Below are positions 33,601 through 43,930 of a stretch of 64,000 bases of DNA, piece by piece (the first letter of the stretch is position 1; the number at the start of each line of letters is the position of its first letter). The stretch spans positions 239,127 to 303,126 of the forward strand of contig JNVV01000047.1 of NCBI GenBank assembly GCA_000733355.1, read 5' to 3'. A model generated the notes under the pieces. That model was not told the origin of the DNA and ran no database searches. It saw only the letters and a program-made list of their open reading frames with translations. The DNA is from Falciphora oryzae. Taxonomy: Eukaryota > Ascomycota > Sordariomycetes > Magnaporthales > Magnaporthaceae. The position numbers were made by a program, and so were the translations under genes.

Positions 33601-33670
33601 ACAACGAGACCAGCTTCGAGCCAAAATCGACGAAGGCGACAACGCCGGCAGCGATAGAAAGCGCATCCAT
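30650..33670 (-). CDS. STAND/NLR-like protein: HeLo-like N-terminus, NACHT, no repeat domain
   Basis: Two exons: 33670-33069 and 32909-30650, intron 33068-32910 (GTATGT...CTAG, 159 bp), giving 953 residues. The start MDALSIAAGVVAFVDFGSKL is typical of the fungal STAND N-terminal (HeLo-like) domain, whose helices are thought to act on membranes. Residues 87-158 are an 11/10-residue repeat (LQRLVSDFKKE/PQRLSDFEKE) likely to extend a coiled coil. NACHT: Walker A GKPASGKST at about 375-382, Walker B FIDGLDE at about 492-498. A DUF7791-type helical region follows (SQIIDKADGVFLWVVLVVEQ). The protein ends without WD40, ankyrin or TPR repeats, so it either has a divergent sensor or works through other proteins. 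Family members mediate heterokaryon incompatibility or other non-self responses; a role here is inferred. Intron boundaries were chosen by frame and splice consensus. Confidence 0.85.
33205..33420 (-). repeat. Degenerate ~63-bp tandem repeat inside the NACHT gene
   Basis: Three to four tandem units encode alternating 11- and 10-residue blocks (residues 87-158). Spacing of hydrophobic residues (L, V/L, F) suggests a coiled coil. Confidence 0.75.
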
Positions 33671-35188
33671 CTTGTTGGCTTGGCGGCGGGGGCCAGTGTG
33701 GATATTGTTGCGAGGGGGGAAGTTGGTAGCAAATGGTGCAGCGGCCAAAAAGCTGTCACGATGGAAAAGTAAGGGGGTAAAGAGGACAGCACAAGACGCG
33801 CTGTTATCCTTCCGAGCGCAAGAAACCAATCAACAAATCCCAGTCCCCGAGCGCCAGCTGGCTCGCATTCACTCGAACGAGCCAGCTGGCTGCTCTGGTT
33901 GGCGGAGAGGTGCCGATGCAGGGGCCCTGCCTTTTAACTCCAAGTGGTGTGGTGGCCTGGCGGCGCAGTGGAACAATCATTGATGCCTTTCCGCGCTACG
34001 AGGGCCCATTCTGCATCGCGATCCTCGCAGGCGTCCAACGGGCAACCGCTCATTCTGGTTGGCAAGGACTATTTCGCGAAAGGAATCCATCCATCTCTTA
34101 CAAGGGTCTTTCCATACCAGGTAATGATGAGGGGTTGGTATCTCGTTGCTTCTCCGCCTCTTAATGTGTGTATGTTTTGCATGCATGGACGGCTTCCTGG
34201 ATTGGTCGTCGCCGAGGTTGGGCAGACTCCTCGATGACTGGTGGTGTAACATCGCTGACAACCTGATGGACCAGCCCAAGACCGCGTGGGCAGACATCCC
34301 CGCCCTGGCTTCCGCACCTCTTGTGGTGGGGTCGGCACTGATTTGCTGGTTTGTGCTTCTTGCAGTTGAGAACTTCTGTCGGGATCTAAATCGTTCGGAA
34401 CGTTGAACCGGTGCAAAAGTCGACATTACCGCGGGATGCCAGTGGATGGCTTGCTGCCCAGTCCTCTACGCTCGAAGCGACGAGGTTGCGCGTATCCGCA
34501 CTGTTTTGCTGCAGGCTCCTCCCGCGAGAAGCACAGTCAAGACTCTAGGCCGTGCGCAATACCCCTCTAATCGGGCCCACAGCAGCGGCAAGGCAGCCAC
34601 AATGACTCCACATGCCAAAAGCCCCCTTTGGACCCCAAAAGCCCAGCACAGCCAGCACCCAACCGAGAGCCTGAGCTGTCGCCGTCGAATCACGACCAGG
34701 ACACACCACCCGCCCCTGATTGACTGATTTATTCCCCCATCCACCCTCTTTCGGCAGCATGGGACCAGGAAAGCTGCCAACGCACCCCTCAGCACACCAC
34801 CACCTCCCCCCCTCCCGCAGGCGCTTGCACGCTTCCTTGATGTCGAATCCCCCAGCACTCTAGTCATTTTTTGAGATACCCAGAAGCAGATACTCAATAC
34901 GTTGTCCATTGCATTTCCACCTTGAATTAGTCACAGCGATCCTTCCTACTTCGTTTTTCCTTCATTACTTGGCAGCGCCTCGCCTCGACCGACTTTTCCA
35001 TTTTCCTTTTTGCACACCCAATTTCCTACCCCGTCCTGTCTCTTTCTCACCGCTTGACTCGGCAGCCCGCACAACCCGGAGAGGGTAGAGCAGAGTTTTT
35101 CCCACCCGAATAAGCCATCTAGCTTTGTTGGCGTGCGCCTCTTTCCCACTTAAGCTTCCCGTTGCACGGGGAGTTGGCATGGTGTACC
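33671..35188. promoter_or_regulatory. Divergent intergenic region, NACHT gene and RD-rich gene
   Basis: 1.5 kb between two head-to-head starts. The part before 35189 is pyrimidine-rich in places, as in fungal 5' UTRs. A small reading frame at 34146-34406 has a hydrophobic stretch (APLVVGSALICWFVLLAV) but no other support. No clear TATA box was found. Confidence 0.4.
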
Positions 35189-35208
35189 ATGCCTCCCAAG
35201 GAGTATGA
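35179..35208 (+). promoter_or_regulatory. Upstream ORF overlapping the RD-rich gene start
   Basis: ATG at 35179 opens nine codons ending in TGA at 35206-35208, in another frame than the main ATG at 35189. If the transcript includes it, it would lower translation of the main frame. Confidence 0.5.
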
Positions 35209-38200
35209 TCCGGACTCGTCCGTCGCCGACACCACTGTCGAAGATTCCTCGCGCGATAAATACAGAACCAGCCGGAGCGAAAGGGGAGAAAAGGATCGCG
35301 AGAGAGAACGGGACCGGGACCGCGACAGAGAGTGGGACCGAGACGGCGAGAGAGACCGCAACAGAGATCGCGAGAGAGAACGGGACCGGGACCGTGACAG
35401 AGACTGGGACCGAGACGCCGAGAGAGACCGGAACAGAGACCGCGAAAAGACTCGGGACAGAGACCGAGATCGACAGCGAGATCGAGAGAGGGACCGCGAC
35501 CGCGACCGCGACCGCGATCGATACAGAGACCGGGATAGAGACCGAGAGGGCGACCGAGACGCAGATAGGGAGAGGGACAAGGACCGCGAACTCCGCCACA
35601 GATCCTCGCGGTCGTGCAAGCATCGCTCCACCACCGACAGCGACCTTCAGTCCTCTTCACACCGAAAACGCCGCACCAAGGATAAAGACCGAGACCGAGA
35701 CAGAGACGGACAGCGTCGGCACAGAGATCGCGATGGCGACAGAGAAAGGGATAGATCCAAAGACAGAGGCAGCGGGAATGAGCTCGACACCGCATCCGAG
35801 ATGACGGGCGACGCCGTTCCTGAGCTTTCGCGCTCTCGCGTATCGCGGCCGTACCCGTCCTTTAGCAAGCAGCACAGCAGGGAGAGTGTCGTCGCCAGCC
35901 GTGAAGACCTGTCCCAGCCCGCCCCGGAGGGCCGCACACGCCGCACCGACCCGCTCACCCCGGAGGCCACCGATCTCGGTGCCGACGACGACGCTAAGCG
36001 CGCAAGGCTGACCGACAACGCCGTCGGACGCAAGCCCTCGGTCTCACGCAAAGACGAGCGGCCGCCAAGTCCGCCCGAGACCAATTTATCAGAGCACAAA
36101 GACAGGCGACGGTCCGAGACCCCGACATCGGCCGAGCCACGCGATAGACACAAGGACAGGAACGTCGACGATGAGAGGCCCCGTTCGAGAACGTCATGGG
36201 TCTCCAGGTCAACTTCCAAGCACGAGAGCAAGAGCAAGGTGTCTACCAAGTCCAGGGCATCCAGCCAGGCTACCTTCATACAAACCTCGTTCAAGAACCC
36301 CACCGTCGAGTCGGTTCAAGGCAGCGAGTCGAAGGCGACCTCCAAGTCGCGGGGCTCCTCTCCAAGGTCGATGAAGCGAGATGTAGCCGTCGCACAAGAT
36401 CCCAGCGATGACAACCTGTCGCCCGAATCGGCACAAGACTCGTCGCCCAAAACCCCGACTGGGACTCCCCATTTTCCCCCGCCCGCGCCTGCGTTCGGCA
36501 ACGAGAAAACGGGGATGGCTGGGCCGCATCTTCGCTTCAGCGAGACGATCCAAGTCAGTCCGTCCGATCCCGCACAGACACCGGCCGCCACTAGTTTCGG
36601 CCCACCACCGCCGCCTCCGCCTCCACTGCTTGAAACCACCGAGGTTCCCAAGGTGAACTACCTCGCCCAAAACGGCGGTTTGCCAAAGCCGGTGTCCAAA
36701 GACTTCTTGGACGCTCTACCTCGCCAGAATGGTACTCGACCGTCGAACCCCCCGTTGAGCGGCTGCGAGACGCTTTTCGCGCCGTTTTTCAATATTCTTG
36801 ACCAGTACCAGGCCGTTTTGGATAGCCGTGGATCGGTCGCGGTCGCCACAGGCCACAAGACCATTGCCAGGCGTATACTGGACCGCCTGGACAACGTGTT
36901 CACCAGGGACTTGCCTGAAGATGGATGCAGCTGCGTCATGTGCGAGAAGGCTGGCCGCCAGGCTCGCGGTCTCGGCTGGGGCGAGGTCCTCGAGCGGTTC
37001 AAAGGCGACAACCCGCCGTGGCCCCCCTTCGACCTGGCCGAGCTGGGGTCCAAGGGGATCGAGGAATCCGCCGACCTCCCCCCACGGCCGGACTCGCCCG
37101 TCAAGATGGACCCGGATATTGCCGAAGAGTTTAGGGGCCACTACCTGCGTCAGAACAAGAAGGTCAAGGCCGCTGTGGGGAAGTGGCTAACGAGCTGCGC
37201 CGAGACACCTGCCCCTCCCCCACAAGAAGTGGATGATGAGACCCTCACATTCGCAATCCTGACGAGCCTGGAGTACGAGGAGCAGCCTTATTTCAACGCC
37301 CTGCTTTCGGGCTCCAGAGAACTCCAGCCGGCGGTGCGGGCGCCGACCCCCATGGTGCGCAAGCCGCGCCAAGATTTCCTCGTGCGCACGGGTCTCGCGT
37401 TGCAGCGCTACTACGGCCTCCAACAAGTCCCACGCGACGCCGAGACGGTCGTGTACCTGGTCCGTAACCACCACATGCACGACCTGTTGCGGACGGTTAG
37501 CGACATCAACCCCTCCGAGTGGGAGCTCCTTGTCTCGGGTCGCTTCGACGGCTTTTTGTGGAGCGGCGCCGACGGCAGCGGGACCATGGGCGAGGACGGA
37601 GTAGCTACGCCGACCGCTATGGGACTCGAGACGCCGTCTCACGGGGGCACGCCCTCCAGCGGCTTTTTCTCGCCGCTGCCGAGAGGACAGGCGATGAGCC
37701 CAAGCTCCACCGGCCCGGGAGGCGGCTTGCCGATACGCAACTTCACACCGTCGGGCTGCTACCCCTCGCCCTCACGGCCGCAGGCGCCCTTCAGTCGGGG
37801 GCAGACGCCGGCCTCGTTCATCAGTGGCGTTTCGTCAATGACGGGGGTGGTTGTGCCACCCGGAATGGGCGCCGGCGCCGGTGGTGGCAAAACGGCCGTG
37901 ACGATGGACGAGGAGCTCGAGGTGCAGGTGCTGTCCGAGGTTGAGCGGCACATCTACCAGGGGATGGAGGCGCTCGAGAACGCGTTTGAGGCTCTGCACC
38001 AGAGGGCCGAGCGGGTGCGCGGAGCGCTGAGGCAGCGCGCAACGGGCCTGTCGATGGGTCTGCAGCGTAAGCGGGCCGGAGGCGGGCTCCCGTCGGTCCA
38101 ATCGGTCGATGCAGGCTTTCAAGATCAGCCAGGTAACGGGGGCTATGGTCAGGATGACTTCGGCGCCAGCTTCGCGGCCGCCAGTGAGAGTGATTGGGGC

Positions 38201-38332
38201 GCTGAGGACTATGGGGAACTCAAGCCGGACGACTCGGCCAGCAATATCAGCTCTTCACGCCACCGGCGGCCCAAGAGGCGGAACGAGAGGAGGACTCCGG
38301 CTCCGATCGAGGAGGATTATGAAGAGGAGTGA
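35189..38332 (+). CDS. RD/RE-dipeptide-rich protein with a conserved ascomycete C-terminal half
   Basis: A single exon of 1047 residues starting MPPKEYDPDSSVADTT. Residues about 30-200 are dominated by RD, RE and ER dipeptides, as in the RS-like domains of nuclear RNA-processing proteins. The middle is charged and Ser/Pro-rich, with a polyproline stretch (GPPPPPPPPLLE). From about residue 510 the sequence looks folded: LFAPFFNILDQYQAVLDSRG, a Cys cluster CSCVMC (580-585), WPPFDLAELGSKGI, then FLVRTGLALQRYYGLQQVPR and ELLVSGRFDGFLWSGADG. The C-terminus has a helical segment (VERHIYQGMEALENAFEALH) and an acidic tail. I do not recognise the family with certainty. It looks like a nuclear protein conserved in filamentous ascomycetes. 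The chosen ATG is the first in frame; a short overlapping upstream ORF precedes it. Confidence 0.8.
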   Translation: MPPKEYDPDSSVADTTVEDSSRDKYRTSRSERGEKDRERERDRDRDREWDRDGERDRNRDRERERDRDRDRDWDRDAERDRNRDREKTRDRDRDRQRDRERDRDRDRDRDRYRDRDRDREGDRDADRERDKDRELRHRSSRSCKHRSTTDSDLQSSSHRKRRTKDKDRDRDRDGQRRHRDRDGDRERDRSKDRGSGNELDTASEMTGDAVPELSRSRVSRPYPSFSKQHSRESVVASREDLSQPAPEGRTRRTDPLTPEATDLGADDDAKRARLTDNAVGRKPSVSRKDERPPSPPETNLSEHKDRRRSETPTSAEPRDRHKDRNVDDERPRSRTSWVSRSTSKHESKSKVSTKSRASSQATFIQTSFKNPTVESVQGSESKATSKSRGSSPRSMKRDVAVAQDPSDDNLSPESAQDSSPKTPTGTPHFPPPAPAFGNEKTGMAGPHLRFSETIQVSPSDPAQTPAATSFGPPPPPPPPLLETTEVPKVNYLAQNGGLPKPVSKDFLDALPRQNGTRPSNPPLSGCETLFAPFFNILDQYQAVLDSRGSVAVATGHKTIARRILDRLDNVFTRDLPEDGCSCVMCEKAGRQARGLGWGEVLERFKGDNPPWPPFDLAELGSKGIEESADLPPRPDSPVKMDPDIAEEFRGHYLRQNKKVKAAVGKWLTSCAETPAPPPQEVDDETLTFAILTSLEYEEQPYFNALLSGSRELQPAVRAPTPMVRKPRQDFLVRTGLALQRYYGLQQVPRDAETVVYLVRNHHMHDLLRTVSDINPSEWELLVSGRFDGFLWSGADGSGTMGEDGVATPTAMGLETPSHGGTPSSGFFSPLPRGQAMSPSSTGPGGGLPIRNFTPSGCYPSPSRPQAPFSRGQTPASFISGVSSMTGVVVPPGMGAGAGGGKTAVTMDEELEVQVLSEVERHIYQGMEALENAFEALHQRAERVRGALRQRATGLSMGLQRKRAGGGLPSVQSVDAGFQDQPGNGGYGQDDFGASFAAASESDWGAEDYGELKPDDSASNISSSRHRRPKRRNERRTPAPIEEDYEEE
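35281..35765 (+). repeat. Low-complexity (GACCGN)n tract coding for RD/RE repeats
   Basis: Hexamer-like repeats of GACCGC/GAGAGA encode RD, RE and ER dipeptides. The opposite strand is also open, giving false Arg/Ser-rich frames. Confidence 0.9.
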
Positions 38333-39537
38333 TTTTTTATTTTTTTTTATTTTTATTTTTTCGTGCAGAAGGTCATCTACATGGTTGATATGGACGCTCC
38401 TCCGAGAAGATAGGTTAACCGAGCGGATGATTTTGAGTGACTTAGACGAGTAGGTACCAGGTGTCTAGGTATAGGCACCCAGATAGGTACTTATGCAGGA
38501 GGCTTTTCTTCTATATTTTATATATTTTCTTCTTTTCACTGGCCTGGGTGAATAATCCAGATTACCCATGTAGCCAAACCGGCGCTTCCATCAGGGCTCT
38601 CACAAACATCGGTATGCGTCCACAAAGGCATATCGCGAAACGTATGGCTGGCCTTTTCTGGATATTATAATATTACAAAGCCTGGTGGGCTTGATGTTCT
38701 CGCCTTGGCGAATACCCAGGCGGAGACGGAGATTATCCCCTTGAGTGCCGTTAGCCTACCGACCACCGTATAAGGAAATCTTTTATGGGTCGAGTCACAG
38801 TGTGTTGTTGTGACCCGAAGGTACTGATCTCCAGAAGAAAACATGGGTTGACTGCTAGGTTTGTGACGTGCCTCGCTGGTCCAAGAACTTTGGTCGATAC
38901 CTGAATGCTGGGCCAAATTTGGTGGACATGCAAGTACCTTGAAAATTCACGAGCTGGTTAGCTGAAAAGAGTGCGATCGGCAGTCGGTAGGCGAACGGCA
39001 CTCAAGGGGATACAGGCAGCATGAACAGCACAAGTAGGTACTACATGGGTAGGCACCCATGGCCCAGGTGAATGTGCTGCGAACGCTCCGTAAGGGTTGC
39101 AAGGCACCCGGACGAAAACCACCGACTACAGAGCACGGTCACCAGCAATTTAGCGACGCCTCGGTCAAGCCCGAGGTGAAAATCGAGCACGGCCGGCAGG
39201 ATTGTTAGGGAGAGCAAAAGGCTAAAACAAAAACAAGTACAAAAGAGCACTACAGAATCCGTCGGGCCAAAACAGGGTGAACATAGGTATCAAAGTGAAA
39301 TAATGACAACCGAACAAAGTTGACCGTTTCTCCATCGTCACGGTCATGTCCGCCATGAAGGAAAACAAAGGGAGCCTACCAAACAAAGAGAACAATGCTC
39401 CGATACACCCCGGATTGATGAGTTACCAATACTAAGCCGTTGTACAAGGATGTGAGGGCAACATGTCGCGGGCAATTCAGACACCCAGAAAGGGAAAAGG
39501 CGGAATTAAGGTGGTAACAAGTGTTTGTCAAGAGATG
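38333..39537. other. Convergent intergenic region
   Basis: 1.2 kb between two gene ends. A T-rich stretch follows the first stop (38332-38365). TAGGTAGGTACC-like sequences occur. No gene seen. Confidence 0.5.
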
Positions 39538-42304
39538 TCAGCGGTTTCGGCGGTCCTCCTGAGAATCTCTTCTGGAGCGCGCCGACGATGTGACGGCGCC
39601 GAGGCTATTGGAAAGCAGGCTGAGCCACCCGTCCGCCCGGTTCGAGCGGCGTGCACGCTGTGAGCCTGGAGACGCCGGCATCCCGCGTTCCAGGTCTCCG
39701 TCGCGCTCTGGCGAAGCGGCCCCGTTGCTGCTGGACCCAGAGCCGGAGCTCTCTGCCTCGCCTTCATCGCCGTTGTCGTCGCTGTCGTCCCGGTATGCCT
39801 CGTACCGCGGGCTCGAGGGTGAGCCACGGGCAAGCGATCTGACAACGTCGCCCTTGCAGATTGGACAGGTTCTGCGGCGGGTAGTCAACCAGGGCGTTCT
39901 GCATGAGAAGAAGAAGAAGAAATGAGGGTTAGTTCCACTAATCCAGTCGCAGTCTCCCACAGCGCCGCGGGAACTTGGATGATCGTGATGCTTACATGCA
40001 CTCCACGTGGAACTCGTGACCACACGGAAGGCTCATGACCCTGCTGACCCCGTCGACATACTCCTCCAAGCAGACGACACACTCGACCTGCCGGCCCATG
40101 TACTTTTTCCACTGGCTCGGCCGGTGCGGCGCCGATTTCTCGTGCTCTGGCCGCGGCGACGCCCGTGGCGCTTGCAGGTCTGAATCCACCCTAAGCAGCG
40201 AACTAGACCCCGAGTCCGGGACATCGGTAGTAGTGCGGGACCTCGGGCGTGGCCGAGAGGGTGAGCCCTGCTGCTGTGCTTGTGGCTGTGCTTGTGGCTG
40301 TGCTTGTGCTTGTAGTGGTTGTGATTGGGGTACGTTTGTTTGCGGTTGGTGCTGTAGCAATGGCGTCGTCGGCGACGAGCTCGTTGGTGATGGTACCCGC
40401 GAGGATTGGGCGGTCGAGGACGCAACAGTGTGGTATGTCCGGACGGGAAGACGCTCAATGACCGACTTTGGTGCCCGCCACCGTCGTCTCCTGATTCTTG
40501 ACCGTAGTATGAGAAGCGCATAGACAACGCTGAGTGTAATCAGCGGGCTAACAACGAGCACAAGGAGTGTGTCGAAGAAGGGGCTCGCGCTGCTCGTCGG
40601 CGTGATGGTGACCCAGAGGCCCTCGTGACCCTCGGAGGAGTCGGGGTTCTTGACCACACCCGCTACCGGCGGCCCCTTGCCGCCGTGGGGCTCTGACTTG
40701 GAGATATCAGCCCCGTCATCATCCCCAAATATCTTGGTCATCAGGCCGCCCCGAGACCCGGAGCCGAGCTCGGCCTTTCCGGACGAGCCTGCGCCATCGG
40801 ACTCGCCCTTCCCTGCGCCGGCGGGCTTGGCGGTTTTTTGGTCACCTGCCGGCTTTTGCTTGACTCCTGCGGCCTTTGCTTGTCCTCCTTGATCTTTGCT
40901 GTGCGCCGGATTCGACCCCTTGCGTTCGGAAGGCGTGCCCACAAGATCCGGGTCACGCCAATCTTGAACACCGATGACGAAGTCGTCGTCCTCACGAGCG
41001 CCAGTCTTCAAGCGCCCCTCCTTTGAAGCCTTCTCCATGCTGTTCCTTATAGCAGTATCCTTCTCGTCGCTCCAGTCATCGACGAGAACCCAACTCTTGC
41101 CAGACACCCTGTCCGAGTTGCTGCCCCAGTGGAACAGTCTGCTGAGCCAGCCGCGGCTCTGTGGTTGGGTGGACGACGCGGAGGCCTCGCTGCCGTGCGT
41201 CGTGGGCTTTCTGGGGATCTGCGCCTTGGCACTTGAGGCAGAAGATCCCCTCGTGCCGACAACCGCGGTGGCCGGGCCCTGACCCCTGATCTTCCGGTGC
41301 CTGCGGCCCTTGTCTAACTGCTGCACTTTAACAACTGCATTTCCGTTCTCGTCGAGTATATCCTCGATAAAGCTCCCGGGCTGCACCAGAGACGACAATA
41401 TTGTGGCGGTCATGCGGGAGGTGAAAATGGCGGGGATGGTGACATTTGATGTGTCACCCCTCGCGAACATTTGGATCAGGGGGCCGCCCTTGGTGTTGTC
41501 GCCGACAATGACGGCCACCGCGCCTCGGCGCTGGGCCCACTTGACCTTCTCGAGGAAGCCGCAGCCACCGCGGCTGAGAAGCGCAACCTTGCCCGTGATC
41601 TCGGCCGCCTCCTGGATGGACTGGATGTCGGCGTGCGTCGTGCCCGAGGGCGGGGGATCCTTGCGCGAGACGGCCGAAGACCGCTGCAGTCCCTGGTGCA
41701 GATAGTCGTCGGTGCCGTCGTCGAAGGGGCGGAACTTGGCCGAGGCCGAGGATGGCGAAGCGCCCTCGTCAAGCCTCGACTTGTGGCCCACGACCTTGGA
41801 GTCGGCTTCCCTCTTAGGGTTCTTTGACTTGGCGTTGGACGGGGCGAGGAGCTTGGAGTGTTTGGGGTACGCCTTCTTCGCGGGGCCGATGGCGGCGGCG
41901 AGGCCTGCTGCGCCGTCCTCCCAGCCGGGGACGTCGCTGCAGCCAAGCTCGCCCTCGCCCTCGTTGTCGGGAAGGCCGTCGTCAGCAAAGCCGCTACCGA
42001 TCCATAGCTGGCCGCTCAGGCCATTGTGGGGCAGGAGTGGCCCGAAGGCGGCGGGGCGGGCCTGAAAGGAGGTGCTGTTGTCGTCGGTCAGGGAGATGAC
42101 GGCATTGGGCGGGAACAGGGTGAAGGGCGTCGAGAAGGAAAACAAGGACCGGAAGCCGGACTTGGCGGGCGGCGCGAGGGGGCCGGCCGACGCGGTGGAG
42201 CGGTCGTTGGGAGAAGACCTGCGGCCCGAGGTGATGGACCGGCAAAAGAGGAAGAGTGAGGCGAAGGAGAAGAGGATAAGGATAGCGACCCGCGGAGGCC
42301 GCAT
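39538..42304 (-). CDS. PA-TM-RING-H2 E3 ubiquitin ligase
   Basis: Exons 42304-39996 and 39898-39538, intron 39995-39899 (GTAAGC...TGCAG, 97 bp), 889 residues. It starts with a hydrophobic signal/anchor (MRPPRVAILILFSFASLFLF). A protease-associated domain is split by a long insert: first part around SLTDDNSTSFQARPAAFGPL, second part GKVALLSRGGCGFLEKVKWA with the usual following NTTIPAIFTSR-like strand. A transmembrane helix (LLVLVVSPLITLSVVYALLI) follows, then the RING-H2: CVVCLEEYVDGVSRVMSLPC, CGHEFHVEC and, across the splice, ITPWLTTRRRTCPICKGDVV. All eight metal ligands are present only after splicing. PA-TM-RING ligases act in endosomal or vacuolar membranes, with the PA domain in the lumen and the RING in the cytosol. 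The C-terminal tail is Ser-rich and acidic. Confidence 0.9.
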
Positions 42305-43930
42305 GTTGGCGCTGGACCCGGGAGGCCAGGCAGAGCGGCGTGTTGTCTAATGGGTTGTTGACGCGGCGGGCTCGAAACTGGGATGGAACAAAACAAAGGC
42401 TGCGTGCGCGGGCTCGGAATTGGCGGCTGGGGAGCAGCAGCGGCGCCACTCAACCTCTAGGCGGCTAGGCGGGCTGTTGTTGTGGCAAGGGCGAGCGACT
42501 GGCGCGAGGAGCTCCATCCGTCAATTCATTCGCACCAGGTCGAGGAGGAGAGCGCAACACAGATCTCGGCCGGCTCAAGCAGGTCAGGAACGCGAAAGGG
42601 ACAAGACAGAGCGGAAATAGCAGCGAGTGGGAAGGAGCAGGGAAGTATACTGAGAAAGAAAAGAAAAAAAAATCAGAATCAAAATCAGGGACGCGAGGGC
42701 GCCGTGGCGTCGGAGCAGGCTGGTCGAAGCGAGGAGAGGCAGGCAGAAGATGGAGGGGCATGATCCATCCATTGGAGGCAGGAAGGCTGCAGGCCCTTGT
42801 CTCTGGCTCCATGCATGCGTGGTCTGAGGAGGCCCCAAACAGCGCTAGCTCGCAGGCTGCAGGCCTCTCCACACCACTGCCGAGTGGCCGCCCAAACAGC
42901 AGCCCAGCTCAGGCCACCTCTGGGTGCTGCGCCCACTCCAATTTCACGAACCCACGCGACCCCTCAGAAAGCACGAACCTTGGGCGCTGTCTATCGGACC
43001 CGCGCACTTGTTCAGATAGAGGCTGCTGAAAACCTTGCTCGATTACACGCGGCCTGTCAATTTCACCTTTCGCGGCGGGCCCGGCTTGGCCACGAGTGCA
43101 AAGAAGAGACGAAGGGGCTAGCAAAGCATAGATAGTATGACGTCGGGTGCATTCACAGCCCTGCCGCCCTCAGCTGCTTCATGTTGGTTGCTGCCTGACA
43201 CATGTTTGTAGCCAGCGGCAATAACCGTGCTGGGAGCCGACTCGGCTTCTGTCTGAAGTCGCAAGAGCCTCAGCCGGCCTGCGTCGTGGCTGGGATGCAT
43301 GACCGCGCACAACACGGCGTGCAGCCTGGATTCGAGACCAAACATGTCCGGTCGTGGTCGACCCGTGCAGGGCTCGGATCCGTGTGGACAAGCCTGGTGA
43401 CCGCCACGGAGAAGCCAGTCGCCAGTAAAGGATAGAATGGGACATAGAAAAGCAGAGAAGCAACTTCCGGCATGTGCGCCTCCCGACCAGCTCTTCTTGG
43501 AAGTCATGGCCTTCGATGCTGTCATTGCCGTCTATACTTGCAGCACACAAACATGGATGCAGCAATGACCGAAGCCTTTGTCATTCTAGCAGGCCGCAGA
43601 ATAGAACACGGTGGCGCCACTTTTCTCAGATAGACTTTTCCTCTTTTCTTTCTTTTCTCTCGCGTTGCTCATTACAGTGCTGGTTCCAGTATGACAACTA
43701 GAGTTACACATCAATATTCTGCCTCAAGGAGGGTGGTCCTCGCAAGTTCAACCACGGAAAGTAGGGAATAATAACATGGAACGAAAGTGACTAGAGTTTT
43801 CGCGCAAAGAAAGCAAGAAAAAAAAAAAAAAATTACAGGGTATCTCATATTAGGAAGCAGGCGATAGGAGGCAAGTAACGCGCTATTGTATTGCGAATCC
43901 AGCGATAAGACAACTCTTTGTGCTTGCTGT
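42305..43930. promoter_or_regulatory. Upstream region of the RING ligase / 3' region of slu7
   Basis: 1.6 kb with no convincing gene. It includes a poly(A)-type run (42661-42670) and, near slu7, a T-rich region on the minus strand (43812-43830). The stretch next to 42304 is the likely promoter of the ligase. Confidence 0.45.

Noticed and set aside
34146..34406. 86-codon frame with a hydrophobic segment, possible small membrane protein
   Set aside because: No start context, no homology recognised, overlaps open frames on the other strand.
35119..35634. Minus-strand Arg/Ser-rich frame resembling an SR protein
   Set aside because: Antisense of the RD/RE-coding repeat; the plus frame continues for over 1000 codons with folded-looking sequence.
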